From NCBI GenBank assembly GCA_029215795.1, contig JARDYH010000001.1, positions 183,961,654 to 184,025,653 on the forward strand: 64,000 nucleotides of DNA, in the 5' to 3' direction. The position numbers were made by a program, and so were the translations under genes. A model generated the notes under the pieces. The model had not been told where the DNA came from. It made no database searches and saw only the letters and a list, made by a program, of their open reading frames with translations. How positions within the stretch are numbered: position 1 is the first letter of the stretch; every line of letters starts with the position of its first letter. Positions 53,363-64,000 of this stretch are shown piece by piece. The stretch is from Anniella stebbinsi. Taxonomy: Eukaryota > Chordata > Lepidosauria > Squamata > Anniellidae.

Positions 53363-53677
53363 AGGGTGACCATCTGAAAAGGAGGACAGGGCTCATATAA
53401 CTTTAACAGTTGTAGAGAAAAGGGCATTTCAGCCAGTGTCATTTGTATGCAATTAGTTCCTGGTGAAATTCCCTCTTCATCACAACAGTTAAAGTTGCAG
53501 GCACTATACTAGAGTGACCATATACAAAAGAAGGCAGGGCCCCTGCAACTTTAACTGGTGTGATGAAGAGGGAATTTCACCAGGAACTAATTGCATACAA
53601 ATGACACCTGCTGAAATTCCCTTTTCTCTACAACTGTTAAAGTTATATGAGCCCTGTCCTCCTTTTCAGATGGTCAG
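53363..53677. mobile_element. Inverted pair of 'gggtgacca' MITEs
   Basis: Arm 1 (53363-53500) and arm 2 (53541-53677) are inverse copies. Blocks such as ggaggacagggctcatataa, cagccagtgtcatttgtatg and cctggtgaaattccctcttc recur inverted. The 40 bp centre contains agagtgaccatatac, the opposite terminus of the family. A single copy of the family is at 32995-33158. TATA flanks both outer ends. The structure could fold into a hairpin of about 140 bp stem. Confidence 0.85.
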
Positions 53678-53757
53678 CCTATATATGTATGAATGGCAAT
53701 TTCAAAGACCCAGCAGAAACGGATTCTTATGTGAAGGGTTCCTAATACTAAAGAAAT

Positions 53758-54245
53758 GATCCTATGGCCCCTAGACAGTGACTGAAGGACCATAGTATAG
53801 TTCAGATTCTGAGCTGCGATGCTCAGAGCTGGGAATCAGAGCTCTGCCCCTGTTGCAGCTACTCTGAGTTTGGGAACTTGAATTTGGTGGATGAGGGAAG
53901 GGGGTGTTTCAGGGCAGGGAGGAGACTGAAAAAAACAGGACACAAGCTATCCTGAGACCTCTCCAGCCGTCTCTCCCCCTCCAAGATACCCCAGCTAGAT
54001 GGACAAAAAAGCCCATCTAGTGAAAATGCAGGATGGGAGCAGCAGCAGAGGCAAAGATTGCCTCTGCTCCTGCCACACTGCATAGGATGACTGTAAGCCT
54101 CAGAGTTTGGAGGGTTATGGTCATTGCCATTGGATTGCACCCTTAATCTATATGTAAGTAAAGCTGCTATCCTGAGCACACCTGGGTGTAAATTTCGTAG
54201 GCTTTGATCATTCCCCAGGAAATGTACATAGGATTGGGCTGCAAG
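53758..54245. repeat. Unclassified repeat pair, copy 1 (MRPL19 intron 1)
   Basis: The part 53990-54150, with agctagatggacaaaaaa and atctagtgaaaatgcagg, aligns with 56290-56455 (actagatgggcaaaatcacc, agcgaaaatgcagggcagct). Both end in a ggattg.accct-type sequence. It is probably a MITE family. The end near 54185-54245 resembles the ggagtaagcccc repeat upstream of MRPL19. Confidence 0.5.
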
Positions 54246-54330
54246 GCTGTTTGGTTCTAACAAAGAACTAACAGAGTATTTCAGAGACTCATTGTAGCTG
54301 GAAATTAATCCAAACTTTTGTCTCTTGAAG

Positions 54331-54448
54331 GGTGCCTTTCTTTCTCAGTTGGACGCCACTGCTCTAAAGATGGAGAACCAGTGAAATTTAAGCCACCTCC
54401 AAAGCCAATGATGGTTGACGAATCAAAACCTCATGCTACAGAGAGACA
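54331..54448 (+). CDS. MRPL19: MRPL19 exon 2
   Basis: The acceptor is ttttgtctcttgaag ending at 54330. The exon completes an Arg codon from exon 1 and reads [20 protein letters not shown], then [18 protein letters not shown]. The PPPKP.(I/V)VD block is characteristic of vertebrate MRPL19. It ends in phase 2 (CA) at donor GTAAAA (54449), before a very short 104 bp intron. The segment covers the junction between targeting sequence and mature protein, so the sequence before PPPKP is weakly conserved. Confidence 0.9.
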
Positions 54449-54552
54449 GTAAAAAAAAAACCCACAACTTTTAGCTATATCTCATTTCTTTTAAGTGGAA
54501 AGCCACCATTTGCTTTTATGTTGATAAAGTTATTTGCTTATGTGTTTGACAG

Positions 54553-54671
54553 ATTCTTGAGTCCTGAATTCATCCCTCCGCGGCAGAGAACAAATCCTTT
54601 AAAATTCTACATTGAAAGAAGAGAAATGGTACAGAGGAGAAAAGTAATGAATATTCCAGAATTCTATGTTG
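54553..54671 (+). CDS. MRPL19: MRPL19 exon 3
   Basis: The exon starts after tgtttgacag and reads, with the two bases of exon 2, [20 protein letters not shown], then [20 protein letters not shown]. The [10 protein letters not shown](D/N)PLKF and IPEFYVG blocks are strongly conserved in MRPL19. Exon 3 ends in phase 1 at donor GTCAGT (54672). A Gln stands where many orthologues have Arg before FLSPEF, because the exon 2-3 junction reads CAA. Confidence 0.95.
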
Positions 54672-55169
54672 GTCAGTAGCCTATTTAGAAAGTAAACCTC
54701 ATAATGTGGTGGTTGGTACATCACAAAAATTATGGTGAATTTGATAATAATGCCATTGTATCATGATTTTACGAGACATTGCTAAATATCTGAACAAAAC
54801 TATTGTTTTGACTATAAATCTTTATGACATTTGTCAGTACAGAAATTGTTTAAACAGAAAGTTACTGTCTAAAACAAGCATGGGGAACCATGGTCCAGAT
54901 ATGGCCTGTGAGCATTCCCCATCCAGTCTGCTAGCTTCTTCCCCAGGCCACACCCTGACTCCCCAGTCAGGGAAAAGCTCTTTATCTTTTATCACTGCCT
55001 GATTGGAGATAAGAGTTTTTTTTCCAAGCTGTTCTGTGACGAACTCTGCCTTTCTCAGTGCTGCAGGGAAAGGCAAAGGATTTCCTTTAGAGGAAGATTT
55101 CATTGGCAGTTCCTTGGCTTGCTGTGTTGCATGATGCAGCACACCTGGTCTAAAATTTCATTTATTTAA

Positions 55170-56070
55170 GGTTCTTATATGCCCCATTTAAGGGGAAAAC
55201 ACTCTCAAAGCAGCTTTCAAAACACAATAATAAAACAAAATTACATGAAATATTAGCCATTAAGAAACAAGAGATAAAAACTAAAGCCAACTATCCGATC
55301 TTGGGGGGCACCACAGAAGGCTGGGGAGGAGTTGCCTGTGGCTCATGTTTTGTTCTCCCCTAATTTTGAAAGTTAAAATTGGCATTCCAGTGCAACTAGT
55401 GCAGTGTGTGAGAATGGTCTGATTGCTGTTCCCCTACTCATGTGGCTGCACTGTGCACCAGCTGAAGTTTACAAACCATCTTTAAAGACAACTTTACCCA
55501 GAGCTCATTCTGATAGTCCAGCCTGGACATAATTAATGCATGGTAACTGAGGCAAGGTCTGTTCTCTCCAGATAAGTACCAATCTGGTAAAAAGCATTAT
55601 GGACTAATGCTGCCATTCAAACTTCCCAGTAAACACAGAGTCCAGGAGATCTCCCAAGCCATGTACTTGGTCCTTTAAGGAGTGCCAGTTGTAAACTTCC
55701 ACCCTCCATTCCTATCCCCAAACCGCTGCCATCAGCATACTAGTCCAAACCTCTGGATAACATCCCCCAGCAGTTTTAAATAGATGTTATAAAGAAAGGG
55801 AGACAAGGTGGAACCTTGTGATAGCCCCACAGGGTGGAACAGAATACTACCAGCTCCACCTTCTGAGACTGCTTCTACAGGAAGGACTGAAACACCAGAA
55901 CACTGCCTTATAGATCCAGACCAATGATTCAAAATTATACCACGGTTGATAGTATCAAAAGCCACTGAGCGTTCCAGAAGAATTGACAGTTGAACCCTCC
56001 CAGTCCATTCCCTGAACCCTCCACCAGAATTAGGGAGAGAGTGAGCAATTATATTCTCCCTAGATAGCAT
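55170..56070 (-). mobile_element. L2-type LINE fragment in MRPL19 intron 3
   Basis: The minus strand holds RT remnants: SILLERSVAFDTINRGIILN and GLSQGSTLSPFLYNIYLKLL (55732-56070), matching the L2-type motif GVPQGSTLSP.LFNIY and the copy at 41545-42600. The part below 55732 carries weaker similarity to the C-terminal region. It is antisense to MRPL19. Confidence 0.75.
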
Positions 56071-56079
56071 CTGGGGGAC

Positions 56080-56455
56080 ATAGGATTGTTCCGTTTCTGA
56101 GATCTGAGGTTGGAACCAGGGCTCCGACCTCAGAGTCCAGAAACTGCGCTCTCCTCTCCTTTGTAGCCAGTGGGGTTCTCTCCACGCCAGCTACATCTCC
56201 ATGCTCAGAAACAGTGCAGAGATGGGAGGAGAGAAGACTGGGGAAACTGCCTTATGCAGCTTTCTATGTGCGCCCCAGCCTCCTTCCCTCCCGCTCGGAA
56301 GCCTCGCAACTAGATGGGCAAAATCACCTAGCGAAAATGCAGGGCAGCTGGGGCATGGAGTGAGGATCACCTGTGTGCTCCAGCCACCCTACATTGGATA
56401 CTCGGCCGTCTCAAACTTCAGAGGTGACCGATATGTTGATAGGATTGGACCCTAA
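56080..56455. repeat. Unclassified repeat pair, copy 2 (MRPL19 intron 3)
   Basis: This partners 53758-54245; the best-matched part is 56290-56455. Both lie in MRPL19 introns in the same orientation. The right end, ataggattggaccctaag, and the left end, cataggattgttccg, share ATAGGATTG, though not as a clean inverted repeat. Confidence 0.45.
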
Positions 56456-56860
56456 GACTGTTTCTGTGCCATAACTAAGTCTAAAATTGAATTGGAATAG
56501 TTTAAATACTGTAGAGTGTTAGATAATTTTATTAATGCAAGTTAATAAATTGCATGACCAAATTGGGTGTAATTTTAAAATAGGTTTTTGAGGGTGGGGG
56601 CCACTACCAAGAAGGCCCACTTATGTGTTTTTACTAGGCAGCATTACTGGTTGTGGAAAATCTCAGGAGTCGACTAGAGGAAGGCAGTCTAATTATGATT
56701 ATTGATTAAAATATCAGCAAAAGCAAGTCACATAAAATTTCAGCATGGACTCAAATTACGTACTCAATCTTTTACTGAAGAAGAGTTTTATATTAACCTT
56801 GCTGAGTTTCATTTACAGAGTTTGTCTGGATGTTAAATAGTTTATTTTCATTTCTGGCAG

Positions 56861-56995
56861 GAAGTACACTTGCTGTTACTGCAGCAGATCCCCATGCCAA
56901 TGGAAAGAGCAGCTCTTTTGTAGGGCTTTGTATTCAGCGATCAGGAAAAGGGCTTGGTGCAACTTTCGTACTTCGAAATGTAATAGAAGGGCAAG
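56861..56995 (+). CDS. MRPL19: MRPL19 exon 4
   Basis: The acceptor is tttctggcag (56860). The exon reads [20 protein letters not shown], then [20 protein letters not shown] and VIEGQ. The block [23 protein letters not shown] is the core bL19 ribosomal-protein fold (bacterial L19 family), which binds 23S-like rRNA at the subunit interface. The exon ends in phase 1 at donor GTGAGT (56996). Confidence 0.97.
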
Positions 56996-57464
56996 GTGAG
57001 TATATGTTTGGCTGCATGGTTTTGAGCTGCATGGTTTTGAGTGCTGGAAACAATAACTGGCTTCTTCTGTTTTCTAGGAACATTATGTGGGTGTGGTGGA
57101 AATCTATTCCAGTATAATACATCCTCACTGGACGTCCTCAAGCTATTTATATTCAAACAGACTAGCTATTTTGACATGAGATTACAAGCATGAACACACT
57201 GGATCTTGGCATCTAAAGGATTTAGATGAAAAGCTGCTTTGTTATAGGTCCCTTCTCAGGAAAGTTTAGGCTGTTATCTGAAGTGCTGGCAACCCCCTTT
57301 TTTATCCACAGTAAACTATTTACTTATTCAGCCTTCCCTCAAAATGCAATGTAATTCCAAAACCAATGGTGGTCCATACAAGATATTTACTGTTACCCAC
57401 TTTTTATAACTCCATTCTCTGGGTCTGAGAAAGGGATTACTAAATAAATAATTTTCTATTTAAG

Positions 57465-57646
57465 GTATTGAAATTTGCTATGAACTATACAATCCTCTAA
57501 TCCAAGAGATCAAGGTTCTGAAACTGGAGAAGAGATTGGATGATAACTTGATGTATTTACGAGATGCCCTCCCGGAGTACAGTGTGGTTGATGTTAACAT
57601 GAAGCCTGTGTCATTTTCAGTCAATGAAGAAGTTCCTGTCAACAAG
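57465..57646 (+). CDS. MRPL19: MRPL19 exon 5
   Basis: The acceptor is attttctatttaag (57464). The exon reads [20 protein letters not shown], then [40 protein letters not shown] and K. The [18 protein letters not shown] block is diagnostic for MRPL19. It ends in phase 0 at donor GTAATG (57647). Exons 1-5 sum to 555 nt, exactly 185 codons. Roughly 100 C-terminal residues, normally in a final exon, are not in the window. They must lie after 64000, so intron 5 is longer than 6.3 kb. Confidence 0.97.
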
Positions 57647-58559
57647 GTAATGACAAGAGATAACTGAGGCATGTGGTTGGCAACTAGTTGTGCTTGAAGA
57701 TCATTTCGCATCATGAAGCTGCTACATAGCACACTTACTTGCTTTGGGAATGCACTATTGGGACAGGCCGGCAGTGATGTGAAGACATGGCAGTGAGAGC
57801 TGCTCTCTGCCCACAGATGTATAAGAAATTTGTTTCAATTCGATTTTGACCAAAATTTACTCAGTTTGCACCTCCTGGAACTAGATGTAGATGCGATCGC
57901 AAACTGTGGTTGAAGTTCATACATTTCTGTGATTGTGATGTGATTCGCAGAACAAAAAAAAGTTACAAAAATGTGGGATTTTGAGATATGCATACATTTG
58001 GGGAAATGCACACAGAAATGCACATTTTTTTTGTTTACCTCCCCCCCCCCCCCCCAAACTCACAGTCTGATACGGACAAAACTTTGAAAAGCTTCAAGGT
58101 GGAATTCAGAGAACTCAAAGAGATTGGTTTTTGTTGATTTGTATATCTCTGTCTCTGCTCTTCTGTCAGTACCTTCCACTATAAATGGCTAGCTGCTTTA
58201 GTGCAGGGATGGAGTACTTCTTCTGAATGCAGGGCTGAATGAGCCCTCATGCTTTGGTCAGGACCTAGATTCACCTGCACTGTATCCTACTGAAGGGGGA
58301 AAGTGCAGGTGAAGTCACCCTAATCAAGGTAGCAGCTAGACCCAGCTTCAGTGCATCACAGTCTTTCCCTGGCAGGGGAAAAGTGATGTGTATCAACCCC
58401 CCACCCACCCTTGATTGAGGGGTGGGATGGAGTGATCCTCAACTGTGCATCTCAGTCTTTGCCTGCTGTGCCCCATTGGGGAGGATGTTGTGCAGGGGAA
58501 GCACTTAATATTCTGATTTCCCCCAATTCTCTCTGATCAATAAGTAATAATGCTTCTTG
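57647..58559 (+). other. MRPL19 intron 5, unique part
   Basis: Unique sequence following exon 5, with a run of 15 C at 58041-58055. No terminal exon of MRPL19 is present. Confidence 0.5.
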
Positions 58560-58822
58560 TTGGGTTACAGTGATTAAAAACAATATGCAAAATTTAAAAA
58601 TGCAGAACACACAAAGACAATATACATCTAAAAACAGTTTTGAGCAATCAAACCATAAAAACAAATTCAGGGTAGATTAAAACTCATCACATGCTGCTAA
58701 ATGCCTGGGAAAAGAGAAAAGTCTTGACCTGGCACTGAAAAAATAGCAATGTTAGTGCCAGGCAGGCCTCATCTGAGAGATCATTCCATAATTGGGGGCC
58801 TGCACTGAGGGAACCTCGGAAG
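58560..58822 (-). mobile_element. L2-type LINE fragment
   Basis: The minus strand contains GPQLWNDLSDEACLALTLLF and VKTFLFSQAF, matching the end of L2-type ORF2. The counterpart in the 41.5-43.0 kb element is the cccaattgtggaacgatctc region near 42697. It is cut at about 58822 by the L1/Tx1-like element. Confidence 0.7.
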
Positions 58823-59113
58823 ATTTTTTTAATCAATTTTTTATTGTGAATTTGTAAACAAAACAAACCATAAAGAAAATGAAATTTAAAAAATAAACAT
58901 ACACAGCTACATTCTTCAAAAGCCTCAGTTTCATTTATCACAATTTCTAAAGTAAAAAAGAGAAAAAAAGGTAGCATAAACTACACATAAACATCCGTAA
59001 AGGCAGACCAAATGTCTGAGTAAAAGTCCATTTGTAAATGACACCTGTATGCCACTCTTTCAAAAGTTGCTAATGTTAAGTCTTTAGTCCATTGTATTAT
59101 AGAGAGTGTGGTT

Positions 59114-62100
59114 TTATCCTTCCAGTGTTGTAAAATAATTCTTTTGACAGTCAAAAGGGTGCAAAAAATCCATTTCTGTTGACCATGTGTTAGTTTTCAA
59201 GAGACCGGTACGTAATTTAAGATGACATGTACATCTGAAAATATTAAAGAGCTTTCTAATACAAAATTTATGCGACTGATAATTTCCACCCCAAAGGTGG
59301 CAACTATTGGACAATTCCAGAACATATGAAAAAAAGAAGCATTAGCTGTGTGACACTTCCAACAATTAGTCGATTTAGACAAACCTTTATTAAACAGACG
59401 CTGTGGTGTCCAGTATACCCGAAACAGTAATTTTTGCTGAATAAGACGTATCTGATATGGATGCCAAAACAATGGCCCATTGTTTTGATAAAATAGGACA
59501 CTCCAATTCCCAATTCCATTCCTGCTGAAGCCCTATTGTATCATAAGAATGTATACACTTGAATCGTGGGCTGATTTACCTGGTCAGCCTCAATAAGGGC
59601 TTCCAATAGCAAAGGAGATTATAAAGCAGTGAACGCTGCTGGGCCAAATGTAGATTCTAACAAATGTTGCAGTTGCAAATACTGCCATTCAGCTGTGCGG
59701 GTAATTTAAATTTATCACACAAAGCTGAGAATAACGAGAACTCATCATCTGCACCCACCTATTGATCCAGGGTAAAAACCATTCTATCTGTCCAAGTCCA
59801 CCATAAAAACATTTTCTTTCCTATTTTTAGATCTGGATTTCCCCATATGGTCAGTTTGGCATGAGAAAATGGATCAAACTGTAATTGGCGTGACATTATA
59901 TGCCACACATCTCTAACTACTAAGATTGTGGGTGGGGCACTTTCGACTTTAATATGCTGAGAACCTAATGCCATCCATTTGGAAAGAGGCTCCAGACAGG
60001 ATGATTCCAAAACTGACCAAGGTGGAAATTCAAATCTAAGTGGAAAGGACCAAAATTTAGTGCAGGTGAGCAAGTAAGCCCGATGGTTTGTAGCAAGGTC
60101 TGGAAAGCCGAACCCACCCTCTTTAATTGAAAGTTACATCCTTTTCAGGGATATTCTTGGTAGAGAGGAACCCCAAAAGAATTTACGGAACAAAGTATTA
60201 TGTTTTTGAAAATACTTGCTAGGTATAAGTAGGGGGATTCAACGTATGATGTAAACAATTCGAGGTATAGTATTCATCTTAAGTGTTTTACCCTTGCTCC
60301 ATAAACTTAACTTTAAGGATGCCCATCTATCAATATCTCGTGAAATATCGTTAATCAACTTATTGAAATTTAACTTAATCGTTTGACTTATGTTTTTGGG
60401 AATAATTATTCCCACATAAGTGATGGAATCAGGGCACCAACAAAATTGCCAATTGGCTAATACACTAGAATGTATATTATCTCCAATCGGCATTATTTCC
60501 GACTTTGACCAATTAATTGAATAGCCAGACAGATCACCAAAAATATTAATCAGTTTCATCAATGCCGGAACCAACGAGTGGAGTTTTGAAATAAATAGTA
60601 AAAGATCATCTGCATATAGAATAATTTTAAATTCTAAGTCAGCATGTATAAAACCGTGGATACTGCTGCTTTGCCTAATGGCACATGCCAGGGGTTCCAA
60701 GCATTAATCAAATATCAATGGTGAAGTGGACATCCCTGTCTAGTACCCCGACCAAGTAGAAAAAAGCAGAAAACGATCCATTAGTCCTTACTCTAGCTCT
60801 CGGGGCCACATACAAAATTTTTACCCTTTTCAAAAATTCAGTTGGGAAGCCGAAATTGATCAAAGTAATAAAAATAAATTTCCAGTGAATTTTGTCAGAG
60901 GCCTTTTCTGCATCTAAAGAAATAATAGCTGACTGATCAGTTCTTTCAGAATTTAAAGTGACCAGATCGACAACTAACCTAAGATTATCTGCTCTCTGTC
61001 TATTTTTAATAAATCCCACTTGGTCTGGTTGAACCAATGCTGCCGTAACTTGTTGCAATCTATCAGCCAATATTGCAGTCAATATTTTGATATCCACATT
61101 AATTAATGATATAGGTCGATAGTTAGCACAATTGGTATGGTCCTTGCCAGGCTTAGGAATCGCAGAAATAGAAGCATCATTTAACGATAAAGAAAGAAAG
61201 CCAGATTCAAAAATGTGATTATAAAGACTATAGAGCTTTGGAGCTAGAAAGCTAGAGAATCTTTTATATCGCTCAATTGGAAACCCATTTGGTCCAGGGG
61301 ATTTCCCAGTGCTCCTATTCATTATTGCATTCATAATTTCCTTCAAGCATAAAGGGGCTAGAAGAAGCTGCCGGTGTAGTGAATCCAAACATGGAAGATT
61401 AATATTGGGGGGAAAGCCTCTATGTCTTGCTCTGATATCTCTCTGCATTTACTGTAAAGATCAGTATAGAATGTTTAAAATTGTGAGTTTATGTCTATAG
61501 AAGTATGTACTTTATCATTCTCATTCTTGATAGATGAGATAACATTTCATTGTTTTTGCTGCTTAAGACTATGTGCAAGGATCTTACTAGGATGTTCGCC
61601 ATTTTCTCAGAATACTTGTCTTAAGCAAATCAAAGCGAATTCCGCCTGCTGTGAAAGAATAATATTCAATTCATGCTTAGCATTCTGCAGTTCTTGGCAA
61701 AGTTGTGCCGTGGGAGTGATGGCAAACTGGGTTATGAGGGATTTCAGCTTCTTACCTAGATATGTCTGTTGAGTTCTTTTGAGTTTTTTTTTATAAGCTG
61801 CATAGGCAATGATTAGACCCCAGATAAAAGCTTTGCTAGCCTCCCACTCGATAGCGCATGAATTAGCTGTACCATCATTAGTTTTAAAGTACTCTGTCAA
61901 TTCAGCTAGCATATGAGTTTTAAACTTCTCATCATTGAGAAGAACGTAAAGGTGCCACTGGCCAGAGGCCCTAGGAGTATCAGATACTTGCAATTCCAAG
62001 CACACTGCTAATATGTCAATTTTACAATCTTTTATTTGATCTATCAGTGATGTAGAAATCAAAAACTAATCTAATCTAAAGCAATTAAGGTGAACTGATG

Positions 62101-62692
62101 AAATAAAAGTATACTCTCTATCAACAGGATATAATATTCTCCAACAGGTTGTAATATTCTCCAAGCATCAATTAAACCATATTCCATCATGTAAGCCTGA
62201 AGTGCCAATCTCACAGCTGTTTGAGTCTTAGGAGGAGGTGTACTTCTTTCAAGCGAAGGATCTAAAATCTTGTTAAAGTCCCCACCCACAATCAAATAAT
62301 CATAAGCAATATTGACCAAATTGCTAATACAATCATGAAACATATCCGGGGAATTGATATTAGGTCCATTTACATTAATCATAGCAATTAGTTTGTCTAT
62401 ATATTTCCCAACCAAAATCAAAAAATGCCCCTCAGTATCAAGAACCACATGTTGAGTTACAATAGAGAGTTGTTTATGGTTCAAGATCACTACCCCTTTA
62501 CACCGTGTTGAAGTATCTGACACATAAACCTCACCAACCCAGTCCTTTCTCAACAGATGTTCATAAACAGCCATCAAATGAGTTCCTTGCATAAATGCAA
62601 CATCAACATTGAGCTTTTAAGTTAGAAAGTACTCTTTTCTGCTTAATTACATTTCACAGCCCTTTGATGTTCCATGAGATCACATTAACCAT
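59114..62692 (-). pseudogene. L1/Tx1-like ORF2, heavily broken
   Basis: The start MVNVISWNIKGL is at 62692, followed by a stop. The endonuclease part (62592-62071) has LIVGGDFNKILDPSL. Linker and reverse transcriptase follow: RSTGKSPGPNGFPIE and YRPISLINVDIKILTAI (61448-60708), then IILYADDLLLFISKL (60700-60239). C-terminal pieces (60073-59114) include HTANASFFHMFWNCPIV, which parallels the Cys/His-rich end of L1 ORF2. At least five frame breaks are visible. The gap near RDVHFT (60720) replaces the RQGCPLSP block by frameshift. Confidence 0.85.
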
Positions 62693-63183
62693 TGAAAAAA
62701 CACTCTGGAATTGTTTACCCCACCATACAGACAGCTCTTTCCAGATTTGTAAACAACAACTAATATTACATAGCATGGATTGTATAGCAAATGAATCCAA
62801 CGTTTATGTTTGAAATGAACCATTTCTGACAAACTTAGAGTAATATTTGTAATATTGGAACTGAGAAAACTTTTTAAATTACCCAGGAATATACATAATA
62901 ATAAGGGGGGAAATCCCTCCAAAATAAAATAACCCAATTTGTGACAAAAATGTGCCGCCAAACTCCCCAACGAAATGACAGCAACAAAGAAAAACTTAAC
63001 CAAAGCAAAATAAAAATAAACTTTCTGCCTTCCATTTGGACCAACGTGCAACCGTAATACTCCATCAGGCCCCTCCCATATGCGAAATAGGAATACAAAA
63101 CAAGAGTACAAACAAGCAGACTTTACAAGCAAGAAAGAAGAAAAACCTTTTTTTTAAAAAAAAGAAAAGAGTATTTGAAATAT

Positions 63184-63189
<6 letters not shown>

Positions 63190-63238
<49 letters not shown>
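63190..63238. repeat. (TG)n(TA)n microsatellite
   Basis: About 18 TG repeats followed by six AT repeats, inside the spacer between ORF1 and ORF2 of the L1/Tx1-like LINE. Confidence 0.95.
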
Positions 63239-63664
63239 GAGCTACTAAAAACTATTGCTATTGTACGTATAGCCAGTGTTTAGTAACAAAACTATATACA
63301 TATAATATGAAAATTATATATAGTTATTGTGCAAGTTGATACATTGAAGGAGACAGTGAAGGAAATGATAATAAGGGGAGAAAGAAAAAAGAGAGAGAAA
63401 GAAAAGGGAAATAGGAGCAATGGAATGCAAAACAAAAGAGCTCTGGCATGACGCCCAGACTTCTTATCAAAAATAGCCAATAGTAAGTGAAAACAAGCTG
63501 GAAAACCCTGGCTAGCAACCAAAGACTAGCTGATCAATTTCATGTTGAAGATTGATCCTTGGTTTTAATTTTAATGCCAGTAAGAAATGACTGTGCCGTG
63601 TCAGGACTCTGGAAGCACTTCATCTGGTCATGAAAAGAAATACAAAATATCACTGGGTATCACT

Positions 63665-64000
63665 GGGTGTTGAATCTTCTTCTGTCACTGATTTCCTTGG
63701 TGTAATCAGGGAATATCAATATCTTCTCATTGGCAGGGCCCCACCGTAAATCTCCTTTTTGTCTGGCTGTGCGAAGCAGATAATCTTTGATAGAAGCCCG
63801 TAGAAACTGAACAATGACTGGTCCTGCTCTAGGACCCTACATAGAGCCAGGAACACGATATGCACGCTCGATATCAAGTGGGAAATCAGGAGGCAATGCC
63901 AGTAACACACAAAAAATTTCCCATAAACTCAGCCAGGCAAAGATTTGTCGGGGGGTCTTTAAGACCCAGAATATGCAGATTAGCCCTCGGATTGTAAATT
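63665..64000 (-). pseudogene. L1/Tx1-like ORF1, C-terminal part
   Basis: The minus-strand reading begins at the window edge with PRANLHILGLKD, an RRM-type opening like DRRVNIRIRKYP in L1 number 2. It continues to PVIVQFLRASIKDYLL, the equivalent of PRDIIVKFANYYKKEK, and stops near 63665. It contains internal stops. The N-terminal part lies outside the window. Confidence 0.65.

Larger units (their letters stand above)
58823..64000 (-). mobile_element. L1/Tx1-like LINE, runs beyond the window
   Basis: Reading from 64000 downward, the order is the ORF1 C-terminal part (to about 63665), a long spacer with a (TG)n repeat, ORF2 from 62692, and a 3' end at about 58823 (poly-T tttttttaatcaattttt on the plus strand). 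Motifs differ from the two full-length L1s: the catalytic box is YADDLLLF, followed by LSGYSINWSKSEIMPIG, a Tx1-like style. Multiple stops and frameshifts make it the oldest of the three L1-group copies. It fills most of MRPL19 intron 5, antisense to the gene. Confidence 0.85.

Noticed and set aside
57647..64000. MRPL19 terminal exon within the window
   Set aside because: Looked for the expected C-terminal tail on the plus strand. Only LINE sequence on the minus strand was found.

Overview
The window looks like nuclear DNA of a squamate reptile, most likely a lizard. It holds parts of two vertebrate genes with introns, set in dense transposon sequence typical of squamates: CR1 LINEs ending in ATTCTATG-type repeats, L2-type LINEs ending in (AATA)n tails, L1/Tx1 LINEs, a tRNA-derived SINE, and hAT, Harbinger and Tc1/mariner-type MITEs. 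There are no operons, CRISPR arrays or prokaryotic genes. All assignments come from reading translations and repeats by eye; no database was searched.

The host genes are EVA1A (TMEM166/FAM176A) on the minus strand and MRPL19 on the plus strand, pointing away from each other. EVA1A's last coding exon is at 13272-13636 and its first coding exon at 31274-31346. The 17.6 kb intron between them is filled with nested transposons. The spliced coding sequence is open and encodes 145 aa. MRPL19 starts in a CpG island (about 52380-53130), and five coding exons (52713-57646) splice in frame to 185 codons. The terminal exon must lie beyond 64000. EVA1A and MRPL19 are also neighbours on human chromosome 2p12 in the same divergent orientation, which supports both calls.

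Layout: 1-3520 holds old repeats, an L2 tail and a SINE. 3533-11685 is a full-length L1 (plus strand) with perfect target-site duplications, interrupted by a hAT MITE and a TA-flanked MITE. 12131-13271 is EVA1A 3' UTR or downstream DNA. 14029-21985 is a CR1 split first by a second hAT MITE copy and then by a second full-length L1 (minus strand) whose ORF1 is intact. 23720-30200 holds a solo LTR, two Harbinger-type MITEs and a third hAT relative. 30205-45540 is CR1, L2, a possible Helitron end and unclassified repeats. 45546-51990 is decayed LINEs, including a head-to-head junction of two reverse transcriptases. 52380-57646 is MRPL19. 58560-64000 is MRPL19 intron 5, holding an L2 fragment and a decayed L1/Tx1 LINE that runs off the end.

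The most informative part is the nested-insertion record. Several insertions keep diagnostic target-site duplications (8 bp for three hAT-type copies, 12-14 bp for two L1s, 4 bp for an LTR, TA for a mariner-type element), so their order can be read directly. The least ordinary element is the hAT MITE family, whose GC-rich interior is a tandem array of palindromic units of about 240 bp that differs in copy number between two copies.
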